A DNA stretch of 41,638 bases from Flammeovirgaceae bacterium. GTDB taxonomy: Bacteria > Bacteroidota > Bacteroidia > Cytophagales > Cyclobacteriaceae. The notes below the pieces were generated by a model. It was not told the DNA's origin. It saw only the letters and a program-made list of their open reading frames with translations, and made no database searches. The translations under genes and the position numbers were made by a program. Shown here in pieces: positions 24,080 to 32,950 of this stretch (position 1 is the first letter of the stretch; each line of letters starts with the position of its first letter). The stretch lies in assembly GCA_021298355.1 (NCBI GenBank), contig JAJTEH010000027.1:1-41638 (forward strand). Reading direction: 5' to 3'.

Positions 24080-26278
24080 TTACCGAACTATAATTCTGCT
24101 TTTAAATTTAGCAGAACCGCTTGCAAACGTAACCACATATACACCGGCTTGCAAATACGGTACAGTAATTTCTTGTTTTCCTTTTTCGGCTTGTGTTTGC
24201 CAAACAGTTCGGCCAAGGTTATCAGAAAAGTATAGGGTACCGTTTTTGTTGGTTTCTAGTATAAATTTTTTTCCGACTTCCATAGGGTTGGGGTATATAG
24301 CAAAGCTTTCTGCTCCGCTGATGCTTTTAAAATATTGCAAGCCACCTGATGTACTTCCTGCTATCAAAAATACGTGCTGGTTGCTAGTGCGTGCACTAAT
24401 CCAAACTCTTCCACCAAGGTTAGGTGCTTCGTACCTTCCATTAGCATCATTAAGTAACCACGCTGTTTCCGGATTAACCAATGAAGTTTGCTCCGTTATG
24501 TTTTCGAAAAAAAGAAGTTTACCACTTGGAGTACCTAATACTAAATCTTGCTGACCGTTGTTGTTAACATCTGCCACTAAAATTGACGGATTTGTATAGT
24601 TGAGCGTTGGGCCTAGATTTCTAAATGCTGTTGAAAAAAGTTGCCAGGTGTTGCTTCCTGTTTGTGTGTAGAGATGTATTGCCCCTGTTGATTTTCCTAT
24701 TAGAATTTCTGCTTTAAGACTGGGATTTACATCTGCCACATGAAAGTTCTCATTGAATAAAATTGGTATAGTTGTTTCCACTACCTCGCCTCCCAAAAAT
24801 CCATTGGCCGCTGTGTTTTCGATAAAGTAAATTTTGGTTTGGTTTTGTGTATTTGTTGCACTAAAAACCAGGTCGGGTATAAAGTCTGCAGTAACATCGG
24901 CAAACTGTATTTTTAGATTGTAATTCTTTAAGATTCGCAGATTGGCGAAGTTATCTGATTTTAGTTGATAAGCAGGCAGGGCATCTGTGCCCAAATTTTC
25001 GTACCAGAATATTCCGGCTGCCAAACTATTTTGCCCAATTACCTGCCTGCCCATTTCGCTAACAAGTATATCATGGTCTCCATCGCCATCCGCATCAAAA
25101 AAAACCGGAACACTGTTATCGCCTACATCTATTTGTTGTGCATGCAAGAAAAAGGGTTGAGGGGTTGCTAATTGCCAATCTTGTACATCACCGTTATTTA
25201 TTACCTGCGTGGTAGACATCGAAAAATCAGTTTCGGTATCCGATCGTGCAAATACTCCGTTTGATATCAGCAAATCTTCTATTTGATCATTATCTGCATC
25301 TAAGGCAAAAGCTACAGGATACAAGCCATTGGGATTTGCGTTTAGCGGAAATTCTTCGGCAGAAATAAACAATGCATTTCCTGTTGTTTGCTGGTTTAAG
25401 CTTAGGTATACTTTATCGCATGCCGATTCGCTAAAAATAAGATCGGCCTGGCCATCGGCATTTACATCTTGCACCAACAAAGCTTTTCCTCCGGCATGTT
25501 GCGTGCGTGTGTTGGCAGGGCATGGTTGATTTTCGAAAGCAAACACACCGCAACCACATTCGCGAAATTGCCCCCAACTTTGTGTAACACGGGTAAATTC
25601 TAACGAGTCGGGTTTATTGTATAATTCATTCGAGAGATTTTTGTGCCATTCTATTTGGCCGCTGCCAGAAAAAGCCATCACAAGAATATCCAAATCTCCG
25701 TCTCCATCGATATCGTGTATTGCCGGTATATCATCAAACTGTAATTGGATATTTATTTTGCCGGAAAAACCTTGCGACAAAATTACTTCGCTTCGAAATG
25801 GCGATGGCGGATTATAGAATGTTACTTCCTGAAATTGCGCTGTGTTTCCTTCCGTGCTGATGTTTTTAAACACCTTTATTCCTAAGCTGCTGCCTGTAAA
25901 CAAGTCGGGGCGGCCATCGTTATCAAAATCGCGAATCAATAAAAAGTTCGATATACTTTCGGGAAAAACCGATTCGTATTCGGGGGCGTATTGATAGCTT
26001 TCCTTTTTACAAAAAATCTTGATTGCATTAGTGGTTCTATCGTACAAAACCCAATCTGTTTTTCCATCTCCATCAACATCCATTGCATTAAATTGTATAC
26101 TGTTTAAGCCTCCGGCCCAAGCTAAAGGCAACGTGTTACCATCGGTAACAGAAAATGTATGTACCCGCGAAAAGGCTATTTGCCCAAAAACCTGCAGGTG
26201 CGAAAAACAATAAACAATAAGTAATAGGCGCTTCAGTATATTAAATTTTATTACACAATAGTAACGACAAACAAGCAT
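24080..26278 (-). CDS. Secreted FG-GAP/VCBS repeat protein with type IX sorting tail
   Basis: Large extracellular protein of about 732 residues. A signal peptide (FNILKRLLLIVYCFSHLQVFG) leads to several FG-GAP/VCBS-like blades with calcium-binding Asp-rich loops: MDVDGDGKTDW, RDFDNDGRPDLF, HDIDGDGDLDIL, QDVNADGQADLI, FDADGDGDHDILV, and VADVNNNGQQDLVL. The end reads AIYPNPMEVGKKFILETN through VYVVTFASG to FKSRIIVR, a C-terminal domain of the type IX secretion system. The frame is open to 26335, overlapping murF, so I prefer the ATG at 26278. Such beta-propellers are usually surface adhesins or binding proteins. No enzyme domain is visible. Confidence 0.86.
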   Translation of the reverse strand: MLVCRYYCVIKFNILKRLLLIVYCFSHLQVFGQIAFSRVHTFSVTDGNTLPLAWAGGLNSIQFNAMDVDGDGKTDWVLYDRTTNAIKIFCKKESYQYAPEYESVFPESISNFLLIRDFDNDGRPDLFTGSSLGIKVFKNISTEGNTAQFQEVTFYNPPSPFRSEVILSQGFSGKINIQLQFDDIPAIHDIDGDGDLDILVMAFSGSGQIEWHKNLSNELYNKPDSLEFTRVTQSWGQFRECGCGVFAFENQPCPANTRTQHAGGKALLVQDVNADGQADLIFSESACDKVYLSLNQQTTGNALFISAEEFPLNANPNGLYPVAFALDADNDQIEDLLISNGVFARSDTETDFSMSTTQVINNGDVQDWQLATPQPFFLHAQQIDVGDNSVPVFFDADGDGDHDILVSEMGRQVIGQNSLAAGIFWYENLGTDALPAYQLKSDNFANLRILKNYNLKIQFADVTADFIPDLVFSATNTQNQTKIYFIENTAANGFLGGEVVETTIPILFNENFHVADVNPSLKAEILIGKSTGAIHLYTQTGSNTWQLFSTAFRNLGPTLNYTNPSILVADVNNNGQQDLVLGTPSGKLLFFENITEQTSLVNPETAWLLNDANGRYEAPNLGGRVWISARTSNQHVFLIAGSTSGGLQYFKSISGAESFAIYPNPMEVGKKFILETNKNGTLYFSDNLGRTVWQTQAEKGKQEITVPYLQAGVYVVTFASGSAKFKSRIIVR

Positions 26279-26308
26279 ACCTGTTATCTTGCCATATAAG
26301 AATTTTGC

Positions 26309-27595
26309 ATGTCTATCGAAACCCTCTATCAACATTATTTACGTTATCCGCGCATTTCTACCGATACACGCAACCTGCCCGAAGGTTGTATTTTTTTTGC
26401 GTTAAAGGGCCCTAACTTTAATGCTAATACCTTGGCAGAGGAAGCGTTGCAAAAGGGCGCGAGCCTGGCTGTGGTAGACGATGCGCAAGTTGTTAAAAAC
26501 GAGCGTTACTTTTTAGTGGCCGATGTGCTAACCACGTTGCAAGATTTAGCGCGCCATCACCGGCAGCATGTACAAATACCGGTAATTGGCTTAACAGGGT
26601 CTAATGGCAAAACAACAAGCAAAGAACTTACGCATGCTGTTCTGCAAACTACATATAGAACGTTTGCCACAGTTGGCAATCTTAATAATCATATTGGTGT
26701 TCCTCTATCTGTTTTATCTATCAGGCCAGAACACGAAATTGCCGTAATTGAAATGGGCGCCAACCATGTAGGAGAAATTGCCTTGCTAAGCAGCATATCA
26801 CAACCCTCGCATGGGTTTATAACCAACATAGGCAAAGCCCATATTGGTACGTTTGGTGGTTTCGAAAACATTATACGCGGTAAAAGCGAATTGTTTCAAT
26901 ACTTGCGCGAACATAATGGCGTTGTATTTATCAATTCGTTAAATCCTATTCTCAATAACATGGCAAAACGATTTGCCAAACCGGTATTATATCCACAGCA
27001 GCATGATTATTATAGCTGCACGTTAGTTACAGCCGATCCCTATATAGAAGTAAAAGCAGAGAATGGCCAGAACATTCGCACGCATTTGGCGGGTGCTTAT
27101 AATTTCGAAAATATTGCTATTGCGTTATGCATTGGAAAATATTTTAACGTAAGTGCCGAAAAGGCTAACCAGGCCATTGCCAACTACCAACCCGGCAATA
27201 TGCGTTCGCAAATAATTGAAAGAGGTGGCAACCGTATAATTTTAGATGCTTACAACGCAAATCCTAGTTCGATGCAAGCAGCCTTAGAAAATTTAAAGGC
27301 TATGGATGCTCCCTACAAAGTGGTGATTTTGGGAGATATGTTTGAACTTGAAGATGAAGCTGAAGCCGAACATAAACACCTGGGCAAATTAATTGCCGAT
27401 GGAAGCTTTAACGAAATCTGGCTTTGCGGTAAATTAATGGCAGCTGCTTTTAACGTGGCCACAAACGCACACTATTTCGAAACACGCGATGCGCTACAAC
27501 AAGAACTGAAAAACAAAAAATTTGATAAGGCCACTATTCTGATAAAAGCATCGCGGGGTATTGGTCTCGAAAAAATTGTAGACTTTATAAATTGA
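26309..27595 (+). CDS. murF: UDP-N-acetylmuramoyl-tripeptide--D-alanyl-D-alanine ligase
   Basis: Cytoplasmic ATP-dependent ligase that adds D-Ala-D-Ala to the peptidoglycan precursor, 428 residues. The N-terminal domain has STDTRNLPEGCIFFALKGP. The ATP-binding loop is GLTGSNGKTTSKEL, followed by GNLNNHIGVPLSVL and AVIEMGANHVGEIA. The C-terminal domain has LDAYNANPSSMQAAL and VILGDMFELEDEAE. The ATG is 30 bases from the divergent FG-GAP gene. It stands apart from the main mur/fts cluster, which is usual for murF in this group. Confidence 0.96.
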   Translation: MSIETLYQHYLRYPRISTDTRNLPEGCIFFALKGPNFNANTLAEEALQKGASLAVVDDAQVVKNERYFLVADVLTTLQDLARHHRQHVQIPVIGLTGSNGKTTSKELTHAVLQTTYRTFATVGNLNNHIGVPLSVLSIRPEHEIAVIEMGANHVGEIALLSSISQPSHGFITNIGKAHIGTFGGFENIIRGKSELFQYLREHNGVVFINSLNPILNNMAKRFAKPVLYPQQHDYYSCTLVTADPYIEVKAENGQNIRTHLAGAYNFENIAIALCIGKYFNVSAEKANQAIANYQPGNMRSQIIERGGNRIILDAYNANPSSMQAALENLKAMDAPYKVVILGDMFELEDEAEAEHKHLGKLIADGSFNEIWLCGKLMAAAFNVATNAHYFETRDALQQELKNKKFDKATILIKASRGIGLEKIVDFIN

Positions 27596-27605
27596 AACTT
27601 ATTCT

Positions 27606-28916
27606 GTGATACCATCCCTGATCGATTTTTTCTCTCCTTCTAACTTCAAACACTTTGCATCGGCAGATAAAAAACGATTTAAGTTAACGGTATTCATGTG
27701 CTTTTTATCGCTTACTGTTGGTATCTTTTATGCGGCTATCGATTTGCTTAATAGTGTGCATTATGCACTTCCCATCTACGCCATACTTATCTCCACACCT
27801 TTCTGTAGTTTGTGGCTTTTAAAGAGTTCTCATATTGTAACCGGTAAAATGATTCTGCTGCTGGCAGCATTAGCCGCCACATTCTTTGCCTCCGTTAGCG
27901 ACCCGTTCGAAGCCGGAGTGTTTATGATTTACGTTCCCTTCAGCATAACATCTTTTGCATTAGTAGGATTTGAAAAGCGATGGATAAACTTTTCGTTTTG
28001 TTGTTTGGTAGGGTTTACATTTTACCTCGCTTACTTTGGTAATTTTCGTTTACCCTACGAGCAAAATCCTCCGGCACATTATCTGGCTATAAGTTTAATT
28101 TTCAACTTCATCATCGCAGTGGGCTCTTCAATACTAATGGTTTATTTTTTAATAGAACTTAATGCCGAATCTGAAACAGAGTTAAGAGAAAAAGAAAAAG
28201 ACTTACTTGTAAAAAACAGCGCGTTAGAAAAACTTAATCAAGAGTTAGATCGCTTTGTGTATAGTGTTTCGCATGACCTGCGCTCTCCGCTAAGTTCAAT
28301 TCTAGGCCTTACCAACCTGGCAAAATTTGAAAACGATACCCATGAATTAAAAAAATACATGAACATGATACAAGAGCGTGTAAAGGCACAAGATGAATTT
28401 ATTAAAGAGATAATCGAATACTCAAGAAATGTACGGGTAGAGTTAAAGTCGGAAGAAATTCCGTTTCATGCATTTGTATTTCAGCACATAGAAGGCTTGC
28501 GTTATTTGGAAGGCGCAAACAACATTAACTTCGAAATAGATGTACATGAAAGATTAATTTTGCAAAGCGATAAAGCCCGATGGAAAACGATTTTATCTAA
28601 CTTGATTGGAAATGCCATAAAATACCACGACCATAGAAAAGAAAAACGCTACATAAAAATTAATGCAACATTAACCGGAAGTTTTTTTACGGTTGCCATT
28701 GAAGATAATGGAAGTGGAATACCGGAAGAGCATAAAGATAAAATATTCGATATGTTTTATCGCGGAACGGATGCTTCTACCGGAAGTGGATTAGGTCTGT
28801 ATATTACCTCTGAAGCGGTAAAGCAGTTAAACGGAAGTATACAGGTAAATTCTGAATACGGAAAAGGATCTTACTTTATAGTAAAAGTTCCGGTTTTAAA
28901 TTCAGCAAAAACATAA
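27606..28916 (+). CDS. Membrane sensor histidine kinase
   Basis: 436 residues. Six hydrophobic segments occupy about residues 25-190 (for example VFMCFLSLTVGIFYAAI and YLAISLIFNFIIAVGSSILM), then a short coiled coil. The HisKA H-box is FVYSVSHDLRSPLSSILGL with the phosphoacceptor at H223. The ATPase domain has the N-box SNLIGNAIKYHDH, G1 as EDNGSGIPEEH, DMFYRG, and G2 as GSGLGLYI. It lacks an obvious extracellular sensor domain, so it may sense within or through the membrane. No response regulator is adjacent: it is 10 bases downstream of murF and 53 bases before the next gene, so its partner is unknown. Confidence 0.9.
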   Translation: MIPSLIDFFSPSNFKHFASADKKRFKLTVFMCFLSLTVGIFYAAIDLLNSVHYALPIYAILISTPFCSLWLLKSSHIVTGKMILLLAALAATFFASVSDPFEAGVFMIYVPFSITSFALVGFEKRWINFSFCCLVGFTFYLAYFGNFRLPYEQNPPAHYLAISLIFNFIIAVGSSILMVYFLIELNAESETELREKEKDLLVKNSALEKLNQELDRFVYSVSHDLRSPLSSILGLTNLAKFENDTHELKKYMNMIQERVKAQDEFIKEIIEYSRNVRVELKSEEIPFHAFVFQHIEGLRYLEGANNINFEIDVHERLILQSDKARWKTILSNLIGNAIKYHDHRKEKRYIKINATLTGSFFTVAIEDNGSGIPEEHKDKIFDMFYRGTDASTGSGLGLYITSEAVKQLNGSIQVNSEYGKGSYFIVKVPVLNSAKT

Positions 28917-28969
28917 ATCTGTTTTTTGAAAACATATTATAAAACTTTTATACAAATTGAACTCCGCCT

Positions 28970-29623
28970 ATGAAAAACATTCTTGCGTTTTTAACTAAGC
29001 TAAGCAAAAACAATAACCGCGATTGGTTTGAAAAAAATAAAAATCAATACCTCGAAGCCAAAACAACCTTTGAAGATTTTCTGGAAGTATTTCATAAAGA
29101 GTTAGTAAAGATTGATGAAAGTTTAGGAGCACTCAACCCTCGCAAGATGGCATTCAGAATTTATCGCGATGTTCGTTTTTCTAAAGATAAGCGTCCTTAC
29201 AAAACCAACTTTGGTGCAGGTTTTTCTGCCAAAGGAAAAATGGAACAAGAGCCTGGTTTTTATGTGCACATTGAACCTGGGAAAAGTTTTTTAGCCGGAG
29301 GAATTTACATGCCCGATGCCGAAAATTTAGCGAAGATCAGACAAGAGATTGATTACAATGCAGAGGCATTTTTAAAAATGATGAAAGCTGCATCATTTAA
29401 AAAATATTTCAGCGGATTAGATGAATTTGATAAACTTAAAACTGCACCGAAAGGATATCCTAAAGATCATCCTCATATTGGCTTGTTGCAACATAAAAGT
29501 TTTATCGTTTCATACAATTTTGCGGATAAAGATGTTGCATCTCCCCACTTTCATAAAGAATTAGCCAAAGTAGCAAAAGCCATCCAACCCCTAAACGCTT
29601 TTCTAAAACAAGCCTTAGCATGA
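28970..29623 (+). CDS. DUF2461 family protein
   Basis: 217 residues starting MKNILAFLTKLSKNNNRDWF with KNKNQYLEAKTTFEDFLEVF, FRIYRDVRFSKDKRPYKTNF and EPGFYVHIEPGKSFLAGGIY, the marks of the TIGR02453/DUF2461 family, which is common in Bacteroidota and has no established function. It is soluble with no signal peptide. The TGA overlaps the next ATG (ATGA), and that gene is coupled the same way to a third, so the three probably act together or at least are made together. Confidence 0.88.
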   Translation: MKNILAFLTKLSKNNNRDWFEKNKNQYLEAKTTFEDFLEVFHKELVKIDESLGALNPRKMAFRIYRDVRFSKDKRPYKTNFGAGFSAKGKMEQEPGFYVHIEPGKSFLAGGIYMPDAENLAKIRQEIDYNAEAFLKMMKAASFKKYFSGLDEFDKLKTAPKGYPKDHPHIGLLQHKSFIVSYNFADKDVASPHFHKELAKVAKAIQPLNAFLKQALA

Positions 29624-30576
29624 TTCAGGAAAAAATAAAAGACCTCCTCGAAAAAAATATTTTACATGAAGACCAAACCCAAAAGTTGCAGGCTATTTAC
29701 AGCGGCAACCTTGTATCTGTTTACTACGAATTGCGCCTCATTTTATACCTGGGCGTTATATTGTTAACTGCCGGTGTGGGTATCATCATTTATTTAAATA
29801 TTGGCAGCATCGGACATATTCTTAGTATACTTGGTTTATTTGTAGCTACCCTTGCTTGTTTTGTGTTTGCTTTTTTAATAGGCAAACCATTCTCAGAAAG
29901 TAAAGTAGAACATACACTGCCCTACCTGGATTACATCGTTTTGCTTGGCGCATTGTTGTTAGTAGCTGCGTTAAGTTATGTACAATTTCAATTTGAGCTA
30001 TTAAACAACTACTTAGGTGTTAGCTCTTTATTCTCAGCAATTATATTTTTCTTTATTGCGTATCGTTTCGATCATATTGGCGTGTTATCGTTAGGCATAA
30101 CTGCACTGGCTGCATTTTTTGGTATCAGCACTTCGCCTGTTGCCTGGCATAGTTATGATTTCTTTACAACAGCTCCACTCGTGAATGTTTCCATTGTTTT
30201 TGGTTTAGCATTAATTGCCTTGGCCTTTTTTCTTAATAAATATGAAATAAAATCGCATTTTACTTTTACCTACTATCATTTTGGTTTGCTGCTGATTTTT
30301 ATTGCCAGTTTATCTGGCTTATTCTCAAAAGATAACGAAGTTATTTACACGTTGGTGGTTTATGCCGGTGTTGTTCTGGGTATTTATCTTTCGAGGCAAA
30401 CCAATTCTATGTTGCTGTTGGTGTATGCCGTTTTAACAGCCTACGTTGTTACAACATATTGGATAAGTGAGTTAGACTGGAATAACGAAATCTGGTACTT
30501 ATACTTTATGCTATCGTGTGGTGGTTTAGTTTACTTTATTATTTCAGCGCGTAAATTTTTTAAAAGAAAAGCATGA
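29620..30576 (+). CDS. DUF2157-like polytopic membrane protein
   Basis: 318 residues. A cytoplasmic N-terminus of about 40 residues (IKDLLEKNILHEDQTQKLQA, predicted helices) leads to about ten transmembrane segments, the first at LILYLGVILLTAGVGIIIYL. The layout fits DUF2157, membrane proteins of unknown function with an N-terminal helical domain. It overlaps the DUF2461 gene and the downstream gene by ATGA at each junction. No catalytic motif is evident. Family call by overall pattern only. Confidence 0.7.
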   Translation: MIQEKIKDLLEKNILHEDQTQKLQAIYSGNLVSVYYELRLILYLGVILLTAGVGIIIYLNIGSIGHILSILGLFVATLACFVFAFLIGKPFSESKVEHTLPYLDYIVLLGALLLVAALSYVQFQFELLNNYLGVSSLFSAIIFFFIAYRFDHIGVLSLGITALAAFFGISTSPVAWHSYDFFTTAPLVNVSIVFGLALIALAFFLNKYEIKSHFTFTYYHFGLLLIFIASLSGLFSKDNEVIYTLVVYAGVVLGIYLSRQTNSMLLLVYAVLTAYVVTTYWISELDWNNEIWYLYFMLSCGGLVYFIISARKFFKRKA

Positions 30577-31736
30577 AGCACGCTTACTCATCCTCTTCTC
30601 TTCAAAATCTTTATTTCATTAAAGAAATTAAAAGATGGAAACAAGCTAACATTATTAGTGCCGAACAAAGTGAAGAAGCCATCAAGCATTCACCATCAGA
30701 TTTCTATCATCCTAATATTTTCATTAGGGTGTTATTGTTTATTGCCACTTTAATTGGCTTAGGCGGAGTTACGGGTATGGTAGCCGTGCTGTTTAGCGAT
30801 GTAAAAGAAGATGGTATGGGTTTACTATGCTTTGTTTACGGAGCTGCCTCTTTTCTATTCACAGAGCTTGTAGTAATAAACCGATTAAAACACTATAAAA
30901 GCGGAGTAACCGAAGCTTTGCTTTACCACGCTGGCGGGTTCCTTCTTCTGGGGATATTGTTTATGTTAGATTTTGATTTCTTTTCGGGAATGTTGGTGGC
31001 GTCTATCCTTTGCGCATGTATAGCTTACCGTTATCTCGATCTTGTCTCAACTTTGCTGGCTTTTCTCGTTTTCTTCTATCTTATTTTCAGTTATATCAAT
31101 GAATTTCATGCGGTAGCAATTGTATACTTACCGTTTATTGTTTTCGCACTAAGTTTTATACTTTATTTAGTTGTAAAAAGAATTCAAAAATACCGCGCTG
31201 CATTTGATGCGCAATATGTTTTATGGCTAGTTGAATCTCTTGCCTTAGTAATGCTTTACGTTTCTGTGAATTATTTTGTAGTTCGCGAACTTAGCGTTGC
31301 GTTATTAGGTCTGTCTTTACAACCCGGAGATGACATTCCGTTTGCCTCGTTGTTTTACAGTTTAACCATACTCTTACCTATTCTTTATTTATGGATTGGT
31401 TTAAAGAAAAAAGATACAGTCATGTATCGTATCAGTTTATTGGTGCTGGCGTTTACCGTTTTTACTTTTAAGTATTACTTTAGTTTTAACCGACCAGAAG
31501 TTACCCTAACCGTTTCCGGATTAATTTTAATAGCCATTGGTTTATTTTTGTTTAGATGGTTACGCCAACCAAAGTATGGATTTACTACAGAAGAATTGTT
31601 AAAAGAAAATTGGAATAGCCAACTTGTGCAATCTGTTTTAGTAAGCCAAACGTTAGGAGGTAATAAAATACCTGACAAACAATTTGAAGGTGGTGGTGGA
31701 ACGCATGGCGGTGGTGGTTCCTCCGGAAGTTTTTAA
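30573..31736 (+). CDS. Polytopic membrane protein with glycine-rich C-terminal tail
   Basis: 387 residues with about ten transmembrane segments after a 45-residue helical N-terminus (IKRWKQANIISAEQSEEAIK), so similar in plan to its upstream neighbour and possibly a distant paralogue or partner. The C-terminal region after the last helix ends FEGGGGTHGGGGSSGSF. A tail of this kind is familiar from TPM-domain (YgcG-like) proteins but unusual after a helical membrane domain. It overlaps the upstream gene by ATGA. Three hairpins follow the stop. Function unknown. Confidence 0.65.
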   Translation: MKHAYSSSSLQNLYFIKEIKRWKQANIISAEQSEEAIKHSPSDFYHPNIFIRVLLFIATLIGLGGVTGMVAVLFSDVKEDGMGLLCFVYGAASFLFTELVVINRLKHYKSGVTEALLYHAGGFLLLGILFMLDFDFFSGMLVASILCACIAYRYLDLVSTLLAFLVFFYLIFSYINEFHAVAIVYLPFIVFALSFILYLVVKRIQKYRAAFDAQYVLWLVESLALVMLYVSVNYFVVRELSVALLGLSLQPGDDIPFASLFYSLTILLPILYLWIGLKKKDTVMYRISLLVLAFTVFTFKYYFSFNRPEVTLTVSGLILIAIGLFLFRWLRQPKYGFTTEELLKENWNSQLVQSVLVSQTLGGNKIPDKQFEGGGGTHGGGGSSGSF

Positions 31737-31749
31737 TCAAAAAGTAAAA

Positions 31750-31768
31750 GGTTCTGTAAAACAGAACC
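31750..31768 (-). terminator. First of three tandem hairpins
   Basis: GGTTCTGT at 31750-31757 pairs perfectly with ACAGAACC at 31761-31768 around AAA. On the minus strand the stem is followed by a T-rich stretch, so it could terminate minus-strand transcription of the gene at 31871-32869. Confidence 0.5.
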
Positions 31769-31776
31769 CTTCTCCG

Positions 31777-31805
31777 CTTCCGACCGGAACTATAAGGTTC
31801 GGAAG
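31777..31805. repeat. Second of three tandem hairpins
   Basis: CTTCCGACC at 31777-31785 pairs with GGTTCGGAAG at 31796-31805 with one bulged T and a 10-base loop. No T-run follows on either strand, so it is not a simple terminator. Confidence 0.45.
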
Positions 31806-31819
31806 AAGCTCATACTCAA

Positions 31820-31848
31820 AAAGAGTCGGTAAGAGGTGCCGACTCTTT
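31820..31848 (-). terminator. Third of three tandem hairpins
   Basis: AAAGAGTCGG at 31820-31829 pairs perfectly with CCGACTCTTT at 31839-31848 (10 pairs, 9-base loop). On the minus strand five T bases follow, giving a good intrinsic terminator for the gene ending at 31871. Confidence 0.7.
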
Positions 31849-31870
31849 ACTTTACCTAACTTAAACAAAT

Positions 31871-32869
31871 TTATTTTTTAGCATAATCATAAAATATAGT
31901 AAGAGCATGATCGGTAAACTCATTCATTACTCTTAATGCTTCTTGCTTGTATAATGCGCCATCGCACTCGGCATAATGCGAAACATTTACCTTAACGTTA
32001 TTCTGGAAAATGATGCCGTAATAATTAGGAGTTGTATTCATCGATGCGGCTGTCATCTCTTTAAACTTTTTATCCTTAAAAACTGGTGCTTCAATATCAA
32101 AGCCTTCCCCTTTAAGCCGAACGTGTAATATGGCGTCTTTGCCCATGCCTTCGCTGCTTATAAATTTAAACATGCTTGGGTAGATTACGGGCGTTGTACC
32201 ATCTTGCCCAAAAGCAGTTCCTAATTCAAAATCGACTTTTGCTTTAACCGATGAAAATCCGATCATGTTAGACGAAGCCGTTTTCATATCCAGAAATGGA
32301 AAAGCAAAATTTACATCTATTACAATTGCACCCTCCAGATCGCGCGATATTTTAGGGCTCTTATCCAGGAAGGAAGATTTCTCTCTTCCTTTTTTCGTTT
32401 CTTTTTTTATAAAGTAACGATACCCACTTGGTACTGCACTTACATAACCCGGCACTTGTGCATAGCTAACCTGCCCACCCTCTTTCTTTATCCAATCCGT
32501 ATATTCATCCGATTTGGCTGCATCATCTGCCGTTAATATCTCGTATCCTTTCGCCTTTAAATCGTCTGTAAATTTTTTATAAGCCGCATTGGTGATCTCC
32601 ATAAAATCTGGTGTATCCACCCCGCTGATGGCAACAGTCATAGAGGTTTTTGTGTTGCCTTTGTAAGATCCTCCAATAGAGGAAGCATCTGCTGAGGCCA
32701 TAACATGAAAGAATGTGCGGAAACTGGCGATGTAAACTTTCTTAGGCGCATTTTTTAATTTGTTTTCGGCATAACCTCCTTTATCGGTGATATCGTCTCG
32801 CGTAAGGGTTTGAGCAAATGTTAGTGTAATACACGAACATAAAAATGCTGTTGCAAATAATTTTTTCAT
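31871..32869 (-). CDS. Secreted protein of unknown function, possible target of the adjacent response regulator
   Basis: 332 residues with a clear signal peptide (MKKLFATAFLCSCITLTFA, cleavage likely before QTLTRDD). The mature part has KVYIASFRTFFHVMASADA, an Ala/Asp-rich segment DDLKAKGYEILTADDAAKSD, GAIVIDVNFAFPFLDMKTAS and an end reading NEFTDHALTIFYDYAKK. I do not recognise the family. It contains no lipobox or sorting tail, so it is most likely periplasmic. It lies downstream of the regulator gene on the same strand, with its own -7 box at 32897-32904 and palindromic sites at 32928-32966. Confidence 0.72.
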   Translation of the reverse strand: MKKLFATAFLCSCITLTFAQTLTRDDITDKGGYAENKLKNAPKKVYIASFRTFFHVMASADASSIGGSYKGNTKTSMTVAISGVDTPDFMEITNAAYKKFTDDLKAKGYEILTADDAAKSDEYTDWIKKEGGQVSYAQVPGYVSAVPSGYRYFIKKETKKGREKSSFLDKSPKISRDLEGAIVIDVNFAFPFLDMKTASSNMIGFSSVKAKVDFELGTAFGQDGTTPVIYPSMFKFISSEGMGKDAILHVRLKGEGFDIEAPVFKDKKFKEMTAASMNTTPNYYGIIFQNNVKVNVSHYAECDGALYKQEALRVMNEFTDHALTIFYDYAKK

Positions 32870-32896
32870 GATAGTTCCGGTTTAAAATTTATAAAC

Positions 32897-32904
32897 CAAA
32901 ACTA
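32897..32904 (-). promoter_or_regulatory. -7 box for the secreted protein gene
   Basis: On the minus strand this reads TAGTTTTG, an exact match to TAnnTTTG, 28 bases before the ATG at 32869. Transcription would start near 32890. There is no TTTG-like -33 box at the expected place, which suggests the promoter needs an activator. Confidence 0.5.
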
Positions 32905-32927
32905 GTAGCACAGTTACCTATGCGGTA

Positions 32928-32933
32928 TCCGTA
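32928..32933. promoter_or_regulatory. Possible regulator half-site
   Basis: TCCGTA here repeats the first six bases of the palindrome at 32951-32966, 23 bases away (about two helical turns). Its centre is about 40 bases upstream of the predicted start near 32890, a normal place for an activator next to RNA polymerase. Confidence 0.4.
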
Positions 32934-32950
32934 TTTTCCACTGTAAGCCC

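Noticed and set aside
26297-26308. A -7 promoter box directly before murF (GAATTTTG)
   Set aside because: It abuts the ATG, so transcription would start inside the coding region. The match to TAnnTTTG is also imperfect.
26279-26335. Longer N-terminus for the FG-GAP protein
   Set aside because: It would overlap the start of murF and put extra residues in front of the signal peptide.
31750-31848. Rho-independent terminator for the plus-strand gene ending at 31736
   Set aside because: None of the three stems is followed by a proper T-run on the plus strand. The T-runs face the minus direction.
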